This document shows positions 47,481 through 59,210 of a stretch of 64,000 nt of DNA, in pieces. This DNA is from Atrina japonica (lineage: Eukaryota; Mollusca; Bivalvia; Pterioida; Pinnidae), in the NCBI GenBank assembly GCA_030159075.1, contig BROG01000299.1, forward strand, positions 445,501 to 509,500, given 5' to 3'. Position 1 is the first letter of the stretch; each line of letters begins with the position of its first letter. The notes under the pieces were generated by a model. The model was given only the letters and a program-made list of their open reading frames with translations. It was not told where the DNA came from and did not search any database. The position numbers and the translations under genes are program-made.

Positions 47481-47625
47481 TTGGCCTTGTATGATACCAC
47501 TTTATCTTTAGAAAATACACATACTTTCAAATTGGAGCTCAACTGATGAAGTCTAATTGACAGAAACGATATCGTCTTGAGCATAATAACTTTGGTATTA
47601 TGTTTATAATATTTATATTAGGATG
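47480..47625 (+). mobile_element. PLE pseudo-LTR fragment with best hammerhead-like motif
   Basis: 'atttggccttgtatgatacc', 'ctttatctttagaaaata', then the hammerhead-like motif and 'actttggtattatgtttata'. Confidence 0.65.
47537..47582 (+). ncRNA. Hammerhead ribozyme-like motif (type I)
   Basis: Stem I GCTCAA (47537-47542) pairs perfectly with TTGAGC (47577-47582). Core CTGATGA is 47543-47549. Stem II is GTC/GAC (47551-47553, 47559-47561) with a five-base loop, then GAAA (47563-47566). Stem III is ACGA/TCGT with a two-base turn, and the cleavage triplet GTC is 47574-47576. An A-A mismatch stands where the usual G-C pair closes stem II, so activity is doubtful. Confidence 0.55.
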
Positions 47626-47981
47626 TCCCGTTTACCATCATCTGAGAGTTAAATTTTTTAAACCATAATATCATTACAGGAGATCCTCTGTCTTCAAACT
47701 TGTACAACTCTTTGTTCAACAAGTGCAGCAGAAATATGTGACCTCGGAAACTAATTAAAGCATTCTTTATTTTAGAAATAAAAAATATCTGTACGTAAAA
47801 ATAAACAAAACAATATCACTTCCATTTTATTACAAAATGTGTAGAGTTTTACCATGTATTTCTAGTATACTTAATATTGTACATTTATATGATGCATATC
47901 TATAAGCTACACTGCCTTTAATTAATTAATTATACAATAGATATATTGTAGATAACATCGGATGTTAAGATATTAGAAAGA

Positions 47982-48027
47982 ATGGAACAGCTCGGGGAAC
48001 GAGAACTCACTGATGAGGAGAAGAAAT
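47982..48027 (+). other. EF-hand gene exon 1
   Basis: Encodes MEQLGERELTDEEKK and one base of codon 16. Donor T|GTAAGA. Confidence 0.8.
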
Positions 48028-48411
48028 GTAAGACTTATGATATATCCAGGAAGTTCACACAAATACTTAACGAAGCTAAAATCAAATATAAAAATCAATT
48101 AGAGAAAGAAACACCGTTCTAACCAAAAAAAAATTCTAGACCTTTTCATACAAAAAAATTCCATTCTTGCAACGAAAACTGCAGTTTAAGCTGCCTTAGT
48201 GACCCACTGAATTAAGAGACTACCTGTCTTATGTGACCTTAATGTGTGGTTCCCAACGTATATTAATATATATTTTTTAACCTGAATTAAGAGACCACCT
48301 GTCATATTTTGCCTCTTCCCATGGATGGTCTCTTAAAACAGGTTTGACTGTAGTCTTTACTAGGACAATAATAGAGCATGTAGGGATTCCTCTTAGTTTT
48401 GGGGGGCTTTT

Positions 48412-48454
<43 letters not shown>

Positions 48455-51400
48455 GTTTAGCCGTCTGATTGACTTGCCACATGACGACAAGACTTCAGTA
48501 GAAAGGATCATATTCATATACACATATCATTAATCGTTTAAAGCAAATAATATGTTACAATGAATGAAATATTTACCTTGCGATTAACTCGTTGGAGATT
48601 TCAGATCATTTCAATAATGAAGTAAGACTTCACATGTAATGGATACATACTACATACTGTTAAAGTGTTCATAATGTTTATTCAAAGATCGACCGAGGAG
48701 GGTTTAAAAGATTTAAAGAAGTAATTATTACATCAAGTCAACTTGAAATAGAAAAATGTACTCAAACAACGTCCGTGGCCTCTTAACGTACAGTATGTCG
48801 TCAAATATTTTAAAGTAAATGTTAAAAATCTAATTATCCAAACAATGCGTACCGCCTCTTTATAAATATTATGCTCTAATGATTTTGTATACTACCATGT
48901 TCTGCTTGAATGTATATTACTGTTTTCCCCCAAAATCAAATTAAATTGTTCTTTTATCGGTTTTCCTGATCAGGTCAAATCCTTACTTTTAAAATAATAG
49001 GATTTTATTCTTTATACTTACTTAATACACTTAGACAAGGGTCACTTAACACTTAGCTGTATTTACTAAAAATAACCATTTCAATTTTGAGTACTTTTAC
49101 TACTTGTACTTGGTTTACAATAACAATAAAAGCTATACACCAGACCAGAGCCTATCCCACAAGGACTCGTTTCCATTGGTGTAGACAGACTAGTAGTCAT
49201 CGGTCCAGTCCTGTTATAATTGTTAGTGATAGGGGTCGTCTCACAGTCACTTTGTACATACATTTGTATATTTTGTTCCGAATAAGCATGGTCGCTTGAT
49301 GAAGACCAGTTATGTAGAAAAATAATGTTCGGCGAACTACAATTCTGTCAAATAAAACGGGAGTTTCTATATGCATGAGGTCACTAAGACTGTTTAGACT
49401 ATACGTGGTAAATATTTTAAGTTTAAGGTCAATTGTCATGTCGTAGGTATATTTGAAACAGATTTTAACCCTCGTTATAAACTGTTGGCTCCCACATTAT
49501 AGAAGAATTAGTGATTGTATATATGTAATAGAATGTATTTATAGAATAAGAAGACAAATACGTTGTTTTTTTAACTATTTAATATCGACATCACTACAGG
49601 TATTGTTTAATGAGGCATCCTCTATCCATGCTGATATACCCTGGGTGTTGGAATTCTTTCAGTTTAGCTCTACGCGCATTTAGATGTATATTTACACATT
49701 CTTTTCAATATTGCGCAGTTCCGTAGTGGTCAGCGACAACAATGAAATTACTTAATATTGGTTCGTCAAAAGAATTCATTTAAATAAGAACAGAAGTAAG
49801 ATTTATTGCGTGCACAGCTCTTCAGAAACTGTAAACTGAGGGTTTCCCCGCATCCAGGTATCTCGACATAGAGAGAGGATGGTGTGTTCGGGATCTTTGC
49901 ATTCCATTAAGTTGTGAGAGTTTGTAAAGGTCGATAACTCTTGTGAATTTAATTATGTATTTACAGCGATAACTAAGGTATTCCGACAAATAGACACATA
50001 CGGCAATGGGAAGATAGGTGCTTCTGAATTACAGAGAGCAGCACGACTGGTTGGAGGCAATCCAACACGTGAAGAGGCAGAGGAGATGATCCGTTCATGT
50101 GATACGGACGGTAATTGTTTTTCATGATGTTCTTCTCCATATCCTCTAAATCGAACTCAAGGGACATATCGTTTTATCTGTCTGTTTGTTTGTCCAATTG
50201 TCTGATTGTGTGATTGTCCGTTTGACGATTTTGCCCGTTTTTTATTGTTCATTTGTCCGATTTTGTTTTTTTTTTCGGTTTTTTGTTTGCCTGTTTTGTC
50301 CGTTTTTGTTTTTGTCTGCTTACCGTTTGTCCGGTTTTGCGTTTGTACTTTTTGTGTTTGTCTATTTTTGTGTTTGCCTCCTTGTCTGTTTTTGTGTTTA
50401 TCAATTTGTTTGTCCAATTGTTGTTTTTCCGATTGTCTGTTTTGTGTTTGTCTGTTTTGTTTGTTTGTCTGTTTTTGTGTTTGTTCATTGTGAATGTGTG
50501 TGTGTGCGTGTGTGTGTGAGTATGTGTCTGTACACGTATGCGTCTGTGCATGTGTAAATATGTGCGCACATGCGCCTATGCGCGCATGTGTGCTTGTGTG
50601 GCTGTTTGTCCGTTTTTGTGCTTGTTCGTTTGTTTATTTTTCATTTGTCCATGTTTGTGTTTGCTTGTTTGTCCGTTTTTGTTTGTCCATTTGTCTGTTT
50701 GTCCAGTTCTGTGTTTGTTCGGTTTTGTATTTGTCCCTTGCCTGTTTGTTTGGTTTTGTTTTTTCCGTTTTTGTGTTTGTTCGTTTGTCTGTATGTCAGA
50801 TTGTCTGGTTTTTTTCTTCTATTTATCCATGTGCCCATGTTTGTGTCTGTCCATTTGTCTGTCAAGTTTTGTGTTTGTCCGTTGCCGGTTTGTCTGGTTT
50901 TGCGTTTGTCTGTTTGTCCGGTGTTTTATTTGTCCCTTGCCTCTTTGTCTGTTTTTGCGTTGCTATTTTGCCCGATTTTGTGTTTGTTCGTTTGCCTGTT
51001 TTTCCAGTTCCGTGTTTGTTCGTTTTTGTGTTTTCCTTTTGTCTGATTTGTGTAATTTTCTGCGGTTTGTTGTTTTTTTGTTTTGTTTTTTTTGTTTTTT
51101 GTTTTTTTTTTGTTTTTTTGTTTTTTTGTTTTTTTCATTTTTTTATTTTGTTAGTTTGTATTTTTGCGTGTTTATCTGACTGTCCGTATTTTGATTTTTT
51201 TGTTTGTTTGTCCTACTGTCTGTTTTTGGTGTTTGTTTGTTTTTGTGTTGTGTTTGTGTTTGTGCGTGCGTGTGTGTATGTGTGTGTGTGCATTTCTGTA
51301 TGTTTGCGTGTAAATACACGTATACCTGTGTGTTTGTTTGTCTGTCCGTTTGGTTTTTTGCAACATTTGATTTCCGTTTAACAAATTCGCTCTGAAGCTC

Positions 51401-53404
51401 TAGAAGAAGAATATTTAGAATAACTGATTGAACTTAAAAATCTTCAAAACGATTTTAACACTCTTTCGGGCTAAAACCTCGAAATTGTTTTAGTCTTTGT
51501 GTTTGCAGAGAATTGATACTCGTCTCGTCCTAAGTCTGAAACAGCAAGTCTTGAACATGAAATCTTTTGGATTGTAAACATTTTAAATATAAATCTGGTC
51601 AAAACGCACACCAACAATTAACAAATGTAGGAAGGTATTACCTCGACTATTTTATAAACATTTTATTTATTTTCTCCAAATATATAGAGGATGGCTCTGT
51701 AGACCTCGCCGAGTTTGAAACATGTATGAAGCAGGTTATAATGATGAAGGAGTATCATAAATCAAGGCTAATTGAAGCTTTCTACAAGTTTGACAAAAGT
51801 GGTACCGGTTTCTTAAACAAAAAGGAGTTAGCACGCGTATTGAGGAACTACGGTGATAACTTCACCCCTGAAGAAGAGGAAGAGTTTTTCAACCTGGTCG
51901 ACGAAGACAACAATGGCGAAGTTTCCGTCGAGGGTAGGTATTTGTGTAATCCCATGACGTATAGGTTTGTGAATCATTCATAAATATTCAAATGACTTTT
52001 TTCATCTGTCGCTTTATCAATATAAAAATCTCAGATACCAAAGAAAAAAATCTACAGGATGTCCAGGATACATATACAAATTAACTACAAAGCCTGTCAT
52101 GCAATTAAAAGTGTGACCGATTACCCACTTATCTTTATTTTTAGATTCGGGTTCAATCCAGATAATGAATATGTATATACGTTAATAGACCGTCAAACTT
52201 TGTTGAAACAAAACAAATTTAAGTACTTCCTTTCTCCAAGTTCAGTTCAACCCAAATAAATTTCAGTTTGAACATGAGACGTTTGTACACAGATTTCATC
52301 TTTATCTTTGAAAATTATATGTACTGAGTGAATCTAAATATATGCATGTCGATATATGAATTGAATGTGAAAGAACATATGGGTCTTCTTCTAACATCCC
52401 CACCAATACCACAGGTCGGGGTAAAAAAGGTAGTAATTGGCATACAGTATTTAACTGTGATAAAGATGTATTTAGTTTTATGAATATCAGAAAATATCTT
52501 GTCGTCTTGTTACCGGTATGCGCATGTGTCTTCTGTTAATAGAAAACAAACAGGAAAATTCATAGTTACAGGTTATAATTGAAAAGATATACCACAGGAC
52601 AAATAATACGTCTCCCGTAGATAGCGTGAATAATATTGGATAGGACAGCTTGGCACTACACACCCTTATGGATGTAATGAAAATATTCAGAGTGTAAGCA
52701 ATTTATCAAGCCTGAAAGTTACAAAATGCACGACAGTTGAAAAAAGGGTCGAATTTATAAACTAAAATGGACAATGAAAATGCACTATCCATCTTTGTTA
52801 AGTGACCCAGAAGTGATTGCTGAGCTGGAAAGGCTACATGACGTTTGTAAGGCGCAAACCGTCGGCATTTCAATGGGAACCAATTGTGTCTCATTCTTAG
52901 CCGACCTGTCCCTTTATTAATATGAAGCAAACTATGTTCAGAAGCTTGTGAATCAACGGAACAAAATGCTGTCTGTGGCATTTAATTCAATATTTAGATA
53001 GATTGACGATAGTTAGGCTTTCCTATCGTTAACTGTCCATATTAAAGTAGTATTATCCCTTTTCTGCTTACATATGGCGTTTATATATCGCAGATGATCC
53101 GATATTCCAGAACGTGTACCGATAAGTTGTTGTCACAAGGATACGAGGAATCATATTTAATGTCAACATTTCTAAATTTTTATGGTCGGTACAATGACCT
53201 TGTTTTAGTCAATCTTGAAAACAATGGCTAATGGCAGGGCGAGCCCTGGAATGGAAACAGTAACAAAAACACATGCTCTCAATTTCGAATTCGACTAAAT
53301 GGTCAAATCAAAATGAAAAAGTATTTTTATTATATTAATATTACAAATATATTTTCTTTGTCTTTGCAGAATTTGTAAAGTTTTTCACAGAAATCGGATC
53401 CTGA
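47982..53404 (+). CDS. Calmodulin-like four-EF-hand protein (4 coding exons)
   Basis: Join 47982-48027, 49967-50110, 51688-51933, 53370-53404: 471 nt, 156 residues. All junctions are GT/AG and in phase. Probable calcium sensor or buffer, cytosolic (no signal or membrane segment); partner unknown. EF loops: 25-36 (DTYGNGKIGASE, Tyr at position 3, so weakened), 61-72 (DTDEDGSVDLAE, canonical, split by intron 2), 99-110 (DKSGTGFLNKKE), 135-146 (DEDNNGEVSVEE, canonical, split by intron 3). The length is close to calmodulin's. A 5' acceptor-like AG occurs about 30 nt before the ATG. AATAAA lies at 53554-53559. Intron 2 is strongly T/G-rich and intron 3 holds a PLE corpse. A paralogous first exon lies at 62608. 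Calmodulin itself is excluded by the divergence. Confidence 0.9.
48182..48350. repeat. Dispersed repeat scrap in intron 1
   Basis: 'ttaagagaccacctgtcata' and related blocks, echoed at about 37395-37430 and 54850-54890. Common low-identity element. Confidence 0.4.
48414..48450. repeat. (CT)n in EF-hand intron 1
   Basis: About 37 bp of CT. Confidence 0.95.
49057..49140. mobile_element. M1-family MITE fragment in EF-hand intron 1
   Basis: 'tactacttgtacttggttta', 'caataacaataaaagctata' match one MITE arm. The rest of intron 1 (48028-49966) shows no coding signal. Confidence 0.45.
49967..50110 (+). other. EF-hand gene exon 2
   Basis: Acceptor 'tatttacag', donor G|GTAATT. Encodes EF loop 1 and the first residues of loop 2. 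Confidence 0.85.
50160..51380 (+). repeat. T/G-rich low-complexity intron sequence
   Basis: Degenerate 'tgtttgtccgtttttgtg' repeats fill most of intron 2. They keep plus-strand frames open for up to 295 codons (50494-51381) simply because TAA, TAG and TGA are scarce. Not coding. Confidence 0.85.
51688..51933 (+). other. EF-hand gene exon 3
   Basis: Acceptor 'tatatag', donor G|GTAGGT. Encodes the rest of EF loop 2, loop 3 and most of loop 4. Confidence 0.9.
52018..52090 (-). mobile_element. PLE 3' UTR scrap in EF-hand intron 3
   Basis: 'aaaaatctcagataccaaag' and 'aggatgtccaggataca' match the UTR end. Confidence 0.55.
52720..53220 (+). pseudogene. PLE RT remnant inside EF-hand intron 3
   Basis: VGISMGTNC, LADLSLY, YEANYVQKLVNQ, FNSIFR-IDD and later 'ttttatggtcggtacaatg' follow the order of the 31-kb PLE copy. 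Large internal deletions, stops and frameshifts. Same strand as the host gene. Confidence 0.7.
53370..53404 (+). other. EF-hand gene exon 4
   Basis: Acceptor 'ttgtctttgcag'. Encodes the last loop Glu, FVKFFTEIGS and TGA. Confidence 0.85.
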
Positions 53405-53553
53405 AACGGAATAAACTACATCACTTTCTTGATCAACCGTTTTACATTCTTATAAATGAATGGTGTATGCAACACTTTAATGTTTTCATTTCGCTTAAAA
53501 CCTGATCCAAGCTGCATAACTTGGGAAAGGGGCGATAACTCCCGGTGGACTTC

Positions 53554-53559
53554 AATAAA
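53554..53559 (+). terminator. Candidate polyadenylation signal of EF-hand gene
   Basis: AATAAA 150 bp after the stop codon. Confidence 0.55.
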
Positions 53560-53689
53560 CCTGTGTCTGTTGGATGACGAAATATTCATTATCATAACTT
53601 TTAAACACTAAATATGCAAGCATTAATTTTGTAAAATTATGAATTTCATCAGACAAAACACGTTCACATTCAGACAAAGAAAGATACGC

Positions 53690-53770
53690 ATACACAATAT
53701 AAAACATCTCAGATACCAAAGTGTAAATATTTAGGATGTCCAAGACACAGATACAAATCAACAATACACA
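53690..53770 (-). mobile_element. PLE 3' UTR scrap
   Basis: 'acatctcagataccaaagtg' and 'aggatgtccaagacacagat'. Confidence 0.5.
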
Positions 53771-54270
53771 GTACAATCTAACATTTATCACAGACATCAC
53801 CGTGTTATACTAACGATGAATTTAGACAATATATATTACAAGAGTAAGTAAACTCTTTTAGTTTTCTGTTTCTTGTAAATCGGCAAAATTTCAAAACATT
53901 CATGTTAAGTCTTGGATTAATAAACTTGCTTGGTAAATCTTATTCTATAAAATTAAGACTATTAAACAGTTTCGCTGTGTATTCGCACATAATGATATGT
54001 TTTCTGTTTCAAGATTCAGGAATTTAAATATGAAATGAAATTATATATGCCACAACTCCTTATTTACATAAATTAAAAAGAGACATTAAAATTGTGAATC
54101 CTGTAAAACTCAAGAGTACTACTGAAAGAATCAATTGAAATTTACACACACGCTTCAAATCATAGATGGTTATAAGTGAAAATTAGATTGAGTTTGATTT
54201 TAAATGAATATGTAATAGGTTTGTATACAGGGAAAAATAAAAATTTATACTCATTTTTATCACCTTACTG

Positions 54271-54360
<90 letters not shown>
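54271..54360. repeat. (AT)n(AG)n compound microsatellite
   Basis: About 24 bp TA, then about 66 bp AG. Confidence 0.95.
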
Positions 54361-54364
<4 letters not shown>

Positions 54365-55345
54365 TTTGATAAAGATTAGTTGTAATTTGGAAGTGTTTAT
54401 AATTTGAAATGAATATTTTGTTTAAATTGAAATTGATTATTATTTTTATCCATAATTCATATCCAACTAACTGATTGTTAGTGCTTTTATGTTTTTGTTG
54501 TGTACAGGAATTTGCACTAAATTCAAATAGACAATTTCCAGTTAAATCAATTTTATGTTTTTTCCCTTCCACATATACTTTTTCATATATTATTCAGTTC
54601 ACTTCCTCATTGGTGTTAAGCATATGTATTATGAAGGTAAATTTCAGTGTGTTTTTCTTTTATGTTGTGAAAATTTGACATTTGACTTAACAGTGTTTCC
54701 GGTTTTTATCATGCAAGATGACTTAAAATAAATCCAATTCAAGTCATTCTGTATTCTGTTGTGTGTATGTTCCATGTAAGTTCAATATTTACAAATCCAT
54801 TTCATGTCGGATTGTAAAATTGTTCATATATAGTGGAAACTCACCTAAAAAACCACCTCACTGCTGGAAAACACCTTGCATCTTAAGACATTCAAGCCTG
54901 TCAATTTGTAATTTTTCTATATTTTGTAATGTTTAAAATATTTGATGTTTTATATAAATAAATGTTGTTAAAAAATCCAGGGTTGCAAAATACTTGTTAT
55001 AATGTCGTGATTTGTGAAAAGAAATTGAATGTGACCATTTGCTGAGTTAACGTTTGGACATTCTTTCATTGATGCAAGGAATATCAATCACCGACTTATT
55101 TCATTAATTCAATGTATGCACGATATGTTAAAACTTCCTTCGGCAACAGGAAGTTTTTTTTAGTTTTTTTAATCACAGTTTAGGTTTAATCGCAGAAAAT
55201 ATTTTTAACACCGTGAATATTAAGTCTCTTCAAAATGTCTAAATATTACAAAAAACATGGGTGGCTTTAATAGCGACGATCCACTGTAATTGTGTACCTT
55301 AAACTTCAAATACATATATAACACATGATTGTCAATATAAATCAT
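54360..55345. other. Unrecognised AT-rich spacer
   Basis: No gene identified. Confidence 0.3.
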
Positions 55346-55347
55346 CA

Positions 55348-55705
55348 AAGGGACATTACCCGTATTTACCAAAAACTATTTCGATTTTTTTTTTCTACTA
55401 TTACTATTTATAATATATGTAACAGTGCAATAACAAATAAGAGTTATACAGAGGCATAACAAAAAATATATTCCTAGTATATATTTTGTGAAAATAATGT
55501 CAGGTCCAGAGTGGTTTATATGTACAAATAGTAAATAAGTAGTGAATAATTGATCAATTGAAAAGTGCCAAACTATGTTTCTCAAGCAATTTTCACAAAA
55601 AATGTAGGAATTTAATAATATGTATGCCTGTGTATATCTATTTTTTTGTTATTGTATATCAGTCTAAGTGGTAAAAACAGGAAACAATTTTAAAGCCCCT
55701 TTAAC
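55348..55705. mobile_element. M1-family foldback MITE
   Basis: Begins AAAGGGACATTACCCGTA and ends GCCCCTTTAA. Contains 'gttatacagaggcataac' and 'ctcaagcaattttcacaaaa' in opposite-half order. Confidence 0.75.
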
Positions 55706-55793
55706 GAATACAAAACAAGATACCATTATAGATTGGTGTAAGACAATCATCATGGAAAAATAGTGCACCATTTATATACTTAGTGCTGAGAGG

Positions 55794-56036
55794 GTTAACC
55801 CATTGATCCCTGTAGCTAATTTAAACTCATCAATTTCAAAGAATGATTAAGTCCACTATCAGAGTTTGGCAGTGTATGATTTCAATCTGAGTTCTTGAAA
55901 TTTTTTGCATTCAATATTAACTTGCTCATAACTCATAACTCATAACATAACTTGCCCTGAATTATGACAGTAGACCCTGCTATCTATTGATTTGGATGAG
56001 TCTAAATGTGATATCAGGGGTTTATGCGTTAAAGTA
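55794..56036. mobile_element. TTAACCC MITE (family M2), copy 1
   Basis: Left end TTAACCCATTGATCCCTG, right end CAGGGGTTTATGCGTTAA, an inverted pair with TTAA at both ends. Partner of 60875-61087 in inverted orientation. Confidence 0.7.
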
Positions 56037-56099
56037 ATGAAAGCTGACGAATTACTAGTATACAACTGTCACAATGACTTACTATTATATAGTAAAAAT

Positions 56100-56410
56100 G
56101 AAAAAGTACCAATTCATGATAAACATTAGAATACGACGAAATGGATATGCAAATGGTTTTAACATGAAGAACAACTGCAAATCCCAAATGGAATGGGACC
56201 AGGTGTCCGGAAGAAGTCAACATCCCCTATTAACATACCACACCCGTCGCAGATATTACATGGAACCATCTCAAATTCGGAGAAAAGGTCAAGTTCAGTG
56301 ACAATGTCATCAGTTAGTTTTAGATATGATTGGTGAAAGGGAGTCACTGGATATGGTCATGTTCCAGAATACTATCTAATATTCCTGAGAGGGGGGCTTC
56401 ATATTGTTTA
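56100..56410 (-). repeat. Dispersed repeat family D, long copy
   Basis: Close match to 17440-17740. Confidence 0.6.
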
Positions 56411-56620
56411 GCAAGATCCCCGATCTGACCATAAAACTATCTAGGTGACGATTTCAAATGTTCAAAATTTCTTTTGTGTCAATCAAACGCTTTATTTACT
56501 AAGAACAGTATAAAATGTCTTCCCTGTTGAATACAATGCTGGAAACTAGAGTCATTCCAGACGATATCTGCATAGAAAAAATTACTACATAATATGTTTT
56601 TTTTTTTCGTATTATTGCGG

Positions 56621-56681
56621 TCGTTGTAGCGGATGGGTTCAGCGAGGGTGTAGCTCGAGTTGAATCCATCCGCTACAACGA
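56621..56681. other. Strong inverted repeat (hairpin)
   Basis: 16-bp perfect arms TCGTTGTAGCGGATGG (56621-56636) and complement (56666-56681). They extend inward to about 23 bp with G-U pairs, leaving a loop of about 15 nt. Confidence 0.85.
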
Positions 56682-57094
56682 TCAATTGTAGTCTGATGAT
56701 AAAGATAGAAACTATTGTGTGGTTTTGTAGTTATTACACGACCCTTATTTATCTATATGTGTACACAAATTTACAATTATTTCCGCTTTTAACGACACAA
56801 TCAAATATTTTGGATGACTTGAGTCACATTTAGAGCAGAACTTCGGCGGAAAATCTGTATCCAGCTGCAGTGCAATACACTTTTGTATATTGCACGGGCG
56901 TATAAAATAGCTGTATGATAACACATGCATGTAATGAATAAGTGCACGGGGCAAACAATCACAAAATGATTTGATTTTATTGCATCTTATTAAAGATGTC
57001 ATGCAGAGATGACAGCGACCCTTAGGATACACAAACTCTAATGCAATTAAGTCATTGGCAAAATTCTCAAAAATATCGGATGTGGATGAGAAGT

Positions 57095-57145
57095 GATAGA
57101 GCGTTCGACTTTCAAGCGGATGATTCCGGGTTCGATTCATGGTAC
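57095..57145 (+). repeat. tRNA-like relic
   Basis: 'gatagagcgttcgactttc' and 'ccgggttcgattc' resemble the anticodon and T arms of a tRNA. The D arm and acceptor stem are not convincing. Confidence 0.35.
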
Positions 57146-57184
57146 CGTGTAATTTCCAAAGACTTGTAAAATAAAAGTGAATTT

Positions 57185-57235
57185 TATAAACATAATATTA
57201 TAATGCTGAAGACTTCATCAATTTAGTGAGCTCCA
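57185..57235 (-). mobile_element. PLE pseudo-LTR scrap
   Basis: The complement has GAGCTCACTAAATTGATGAA, then 'ttcagcattataatatta', a hammerhead remnant missing its 3' half. Confidence 0.4.
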
Positions 57236-57705
57236 GTGACTACGAATTCATTGAGGGAAATGTGAACTTCTTCATGCATTTGGCTCAATCTCTTGCTTTC
57301 CCAATACTCATTGTTTCGCCAATTTCCATTATATAGGGGATTTAATGCTCATTTTCATGTAATATTGTATTAAACGAGTATAAAACTCCATATCAAACGA
57401 GCCTTTGGAGATTTTCATATGGAATCAATATGCGAGTTTACTAAATTCAATATGACATTCTATTTATTATATAATTCCAGAAAAATGTCTACATAACTGT
57501 TCTCAATTGAAAATATAGTTCTATAAGGCGAATTCTGGGAAAGGACAGATTACATACATTGATTTGGAAGCACCAGAAAGGGATTCCACAATTTTCCCTT
57601 CAGACCTTTTTATAAATAAATAATCATTTATTTAGTTTATTATTTTTATGAATGAATAATCATTAATTTAGAACATGCTATCCAGTATTAATGTCGGTCA
57701 TTTTG
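57235..57705. other. Unrecognised spacer
   Basis: No gene identified. Confidence 0.3.
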
Positions 57706-57707
57706 CA

Positions 57708-57728
57708 GTAGTAGTAGTAGTAGTATGT

Positions 57729-57778
<50 letters not shown>
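57708..57778. repeat. (GTA)n trinucleotide repeat
   Basis: About 22 units with one interruption. Confidence 0.95.
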
Positions 57779-57918
57779 CTAAAGCAGTACGTATGAATAT
57801 GACCTGTCAAGTACTCGTTTGCATGTTTATTGTACAGGTCCTATATCATTTTTATTGAACAGCAATATTGCTCTGGAAATGGACTATGTTATAAATTTAA
57901 TTTATGTAATATCTGGCT

Positions 57919-58008
57919 GACTCGCATCCCATTGACTCACATATCATTGAGTCGCATCGAATTGACTCACATCTCATTGAGTCGATTCCCATTGACTCGT
58001 ATCGGATT
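57919..58008 (+). repeat. 15-bp tandem repeat, six copies
   Basis: Units of 'gactcacatctcatt' type. Two contain TGACTCA, the AP-1 consensus, and others TGAGTCG. Confidence 0.9.
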
Positions 58009-58838
58009 TACTGATTATTCCTGATATTTGTGTACAAGGAATGCTCACTTCTCCTAGTCACCTGATTACTTTTCTGTATACTCAAGAGGTCCTTGTTGAT
58101 CTAATATTTACCGTATATGCATATCGTCTTCTTGACGAATACTTTTTGTCTGTGTTTCTTTTAATGTTGAAATCATGATCTGATAGAAAGGCAATACCAT
58201 ACAATCTTCTTACAATAGGAAAGCACCTCATTCCCTAGGGCATAAGAATTTGATTTTGAATGAAAATTTTCGGACAGCTGTTCAACCCAGCAGGTAAACA
58301 ACAATTTCATTTCCAGAACCTTATTAGGGTCAAGTGCTTATTTAAAGTTAAGTAAAAAGTAAATCGACAAAGAAAGAAAAGCCGAATTAAGTATTAATCA
58401 GTTAATTCGATTAGAGTGTTTAATATACATGTACATAAGACACAACTTTGATACAACAATGTTATATTTTCTGTAGTAAACCTAGGTTTAATTCACTTTA
58501 AATCACCTCACTGGAGTTGAATATCTTTAAAGAACGTGGACATTTCGTAATATGGTGTATACTTCGTGACTTAAGTATTGACAGGTAAGTTTCTTTTCAT
58601 ACGTTTTTTATATATTTTTGTTATCATTTGATGTATCATTGTTGCATTTACTCTGATAAATGTATCTAGTGACTTGTGTCTGTCACGAGGAAGATCCGGG
58701 TTCGGTTCCACTCCATGTCGTAGTTTTCAGAACAATCATTTACTGCAGCTATCCCCTCTCATCGAATAAAGGAGTGAAAGCCGCTGATTTTTCACATGAG
58801 CTTTTCGTCTGAAGTCCTGTATCAATTTAGAAATAGGA
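58008..58838. other. Unrecognised spacer
   Basis: No gene identified. Confidence 0.3.
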
Positions 58839-58840
58839 AT

Positions 58841-59210
58841 TAAAAGGGGCATTAGTTGTGGGTTTTTTTCAAAAATATTTTCCCAACTTTATTTCTACTC
58901 AGACTGATATACAATAACAAAAGAAAACATACACAGGCATATACATTCTTAAGTTCCTATGTATTTTGTGAAAGTTGCTTGAGAAACCCAGGTTTGGCAC
59001 TTTTTCTCTTGCAACTGATTACCTCAACCTTACTATTTGTATATGAATACCACACTGGACCTGACCTCATATTTACAAAGTATTTAGGAATTTAAGATTT
59101 TTATGCCTGTGTATATCTCGTATTTGTTATTGTTCATCAAGTACAAGTAGGAAAGGTAGGGAAAATCTGAATATATATTTTGTTAAAAACAGCTAATGCC
59201 CCTTTAAGGT
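58841..59210. mobile_element. M1-family foldback MITE, near complete
   Basis: TTAA-AAGGGGCATTAGTTG at the left, CAGCTAATGCCCCT-TTAA at the right, and all inner blocks present. Confidence 0.85.

Noticed and set aside
50494..51381. 295-codon plus-strand open frame rich in Cys, Phe and Val
   Set aside because: It lies in intron 2 of the EF-hand gene within T/G-rich low-complexity DNA, where stop codons are rare by composition. All three plus frames are open there and no domain is visible.
57095..57145. Functional tRNA gene
   Set aside because: Only the anticodon and T-arm parts look tRNA-like; no acceptor stem closes.
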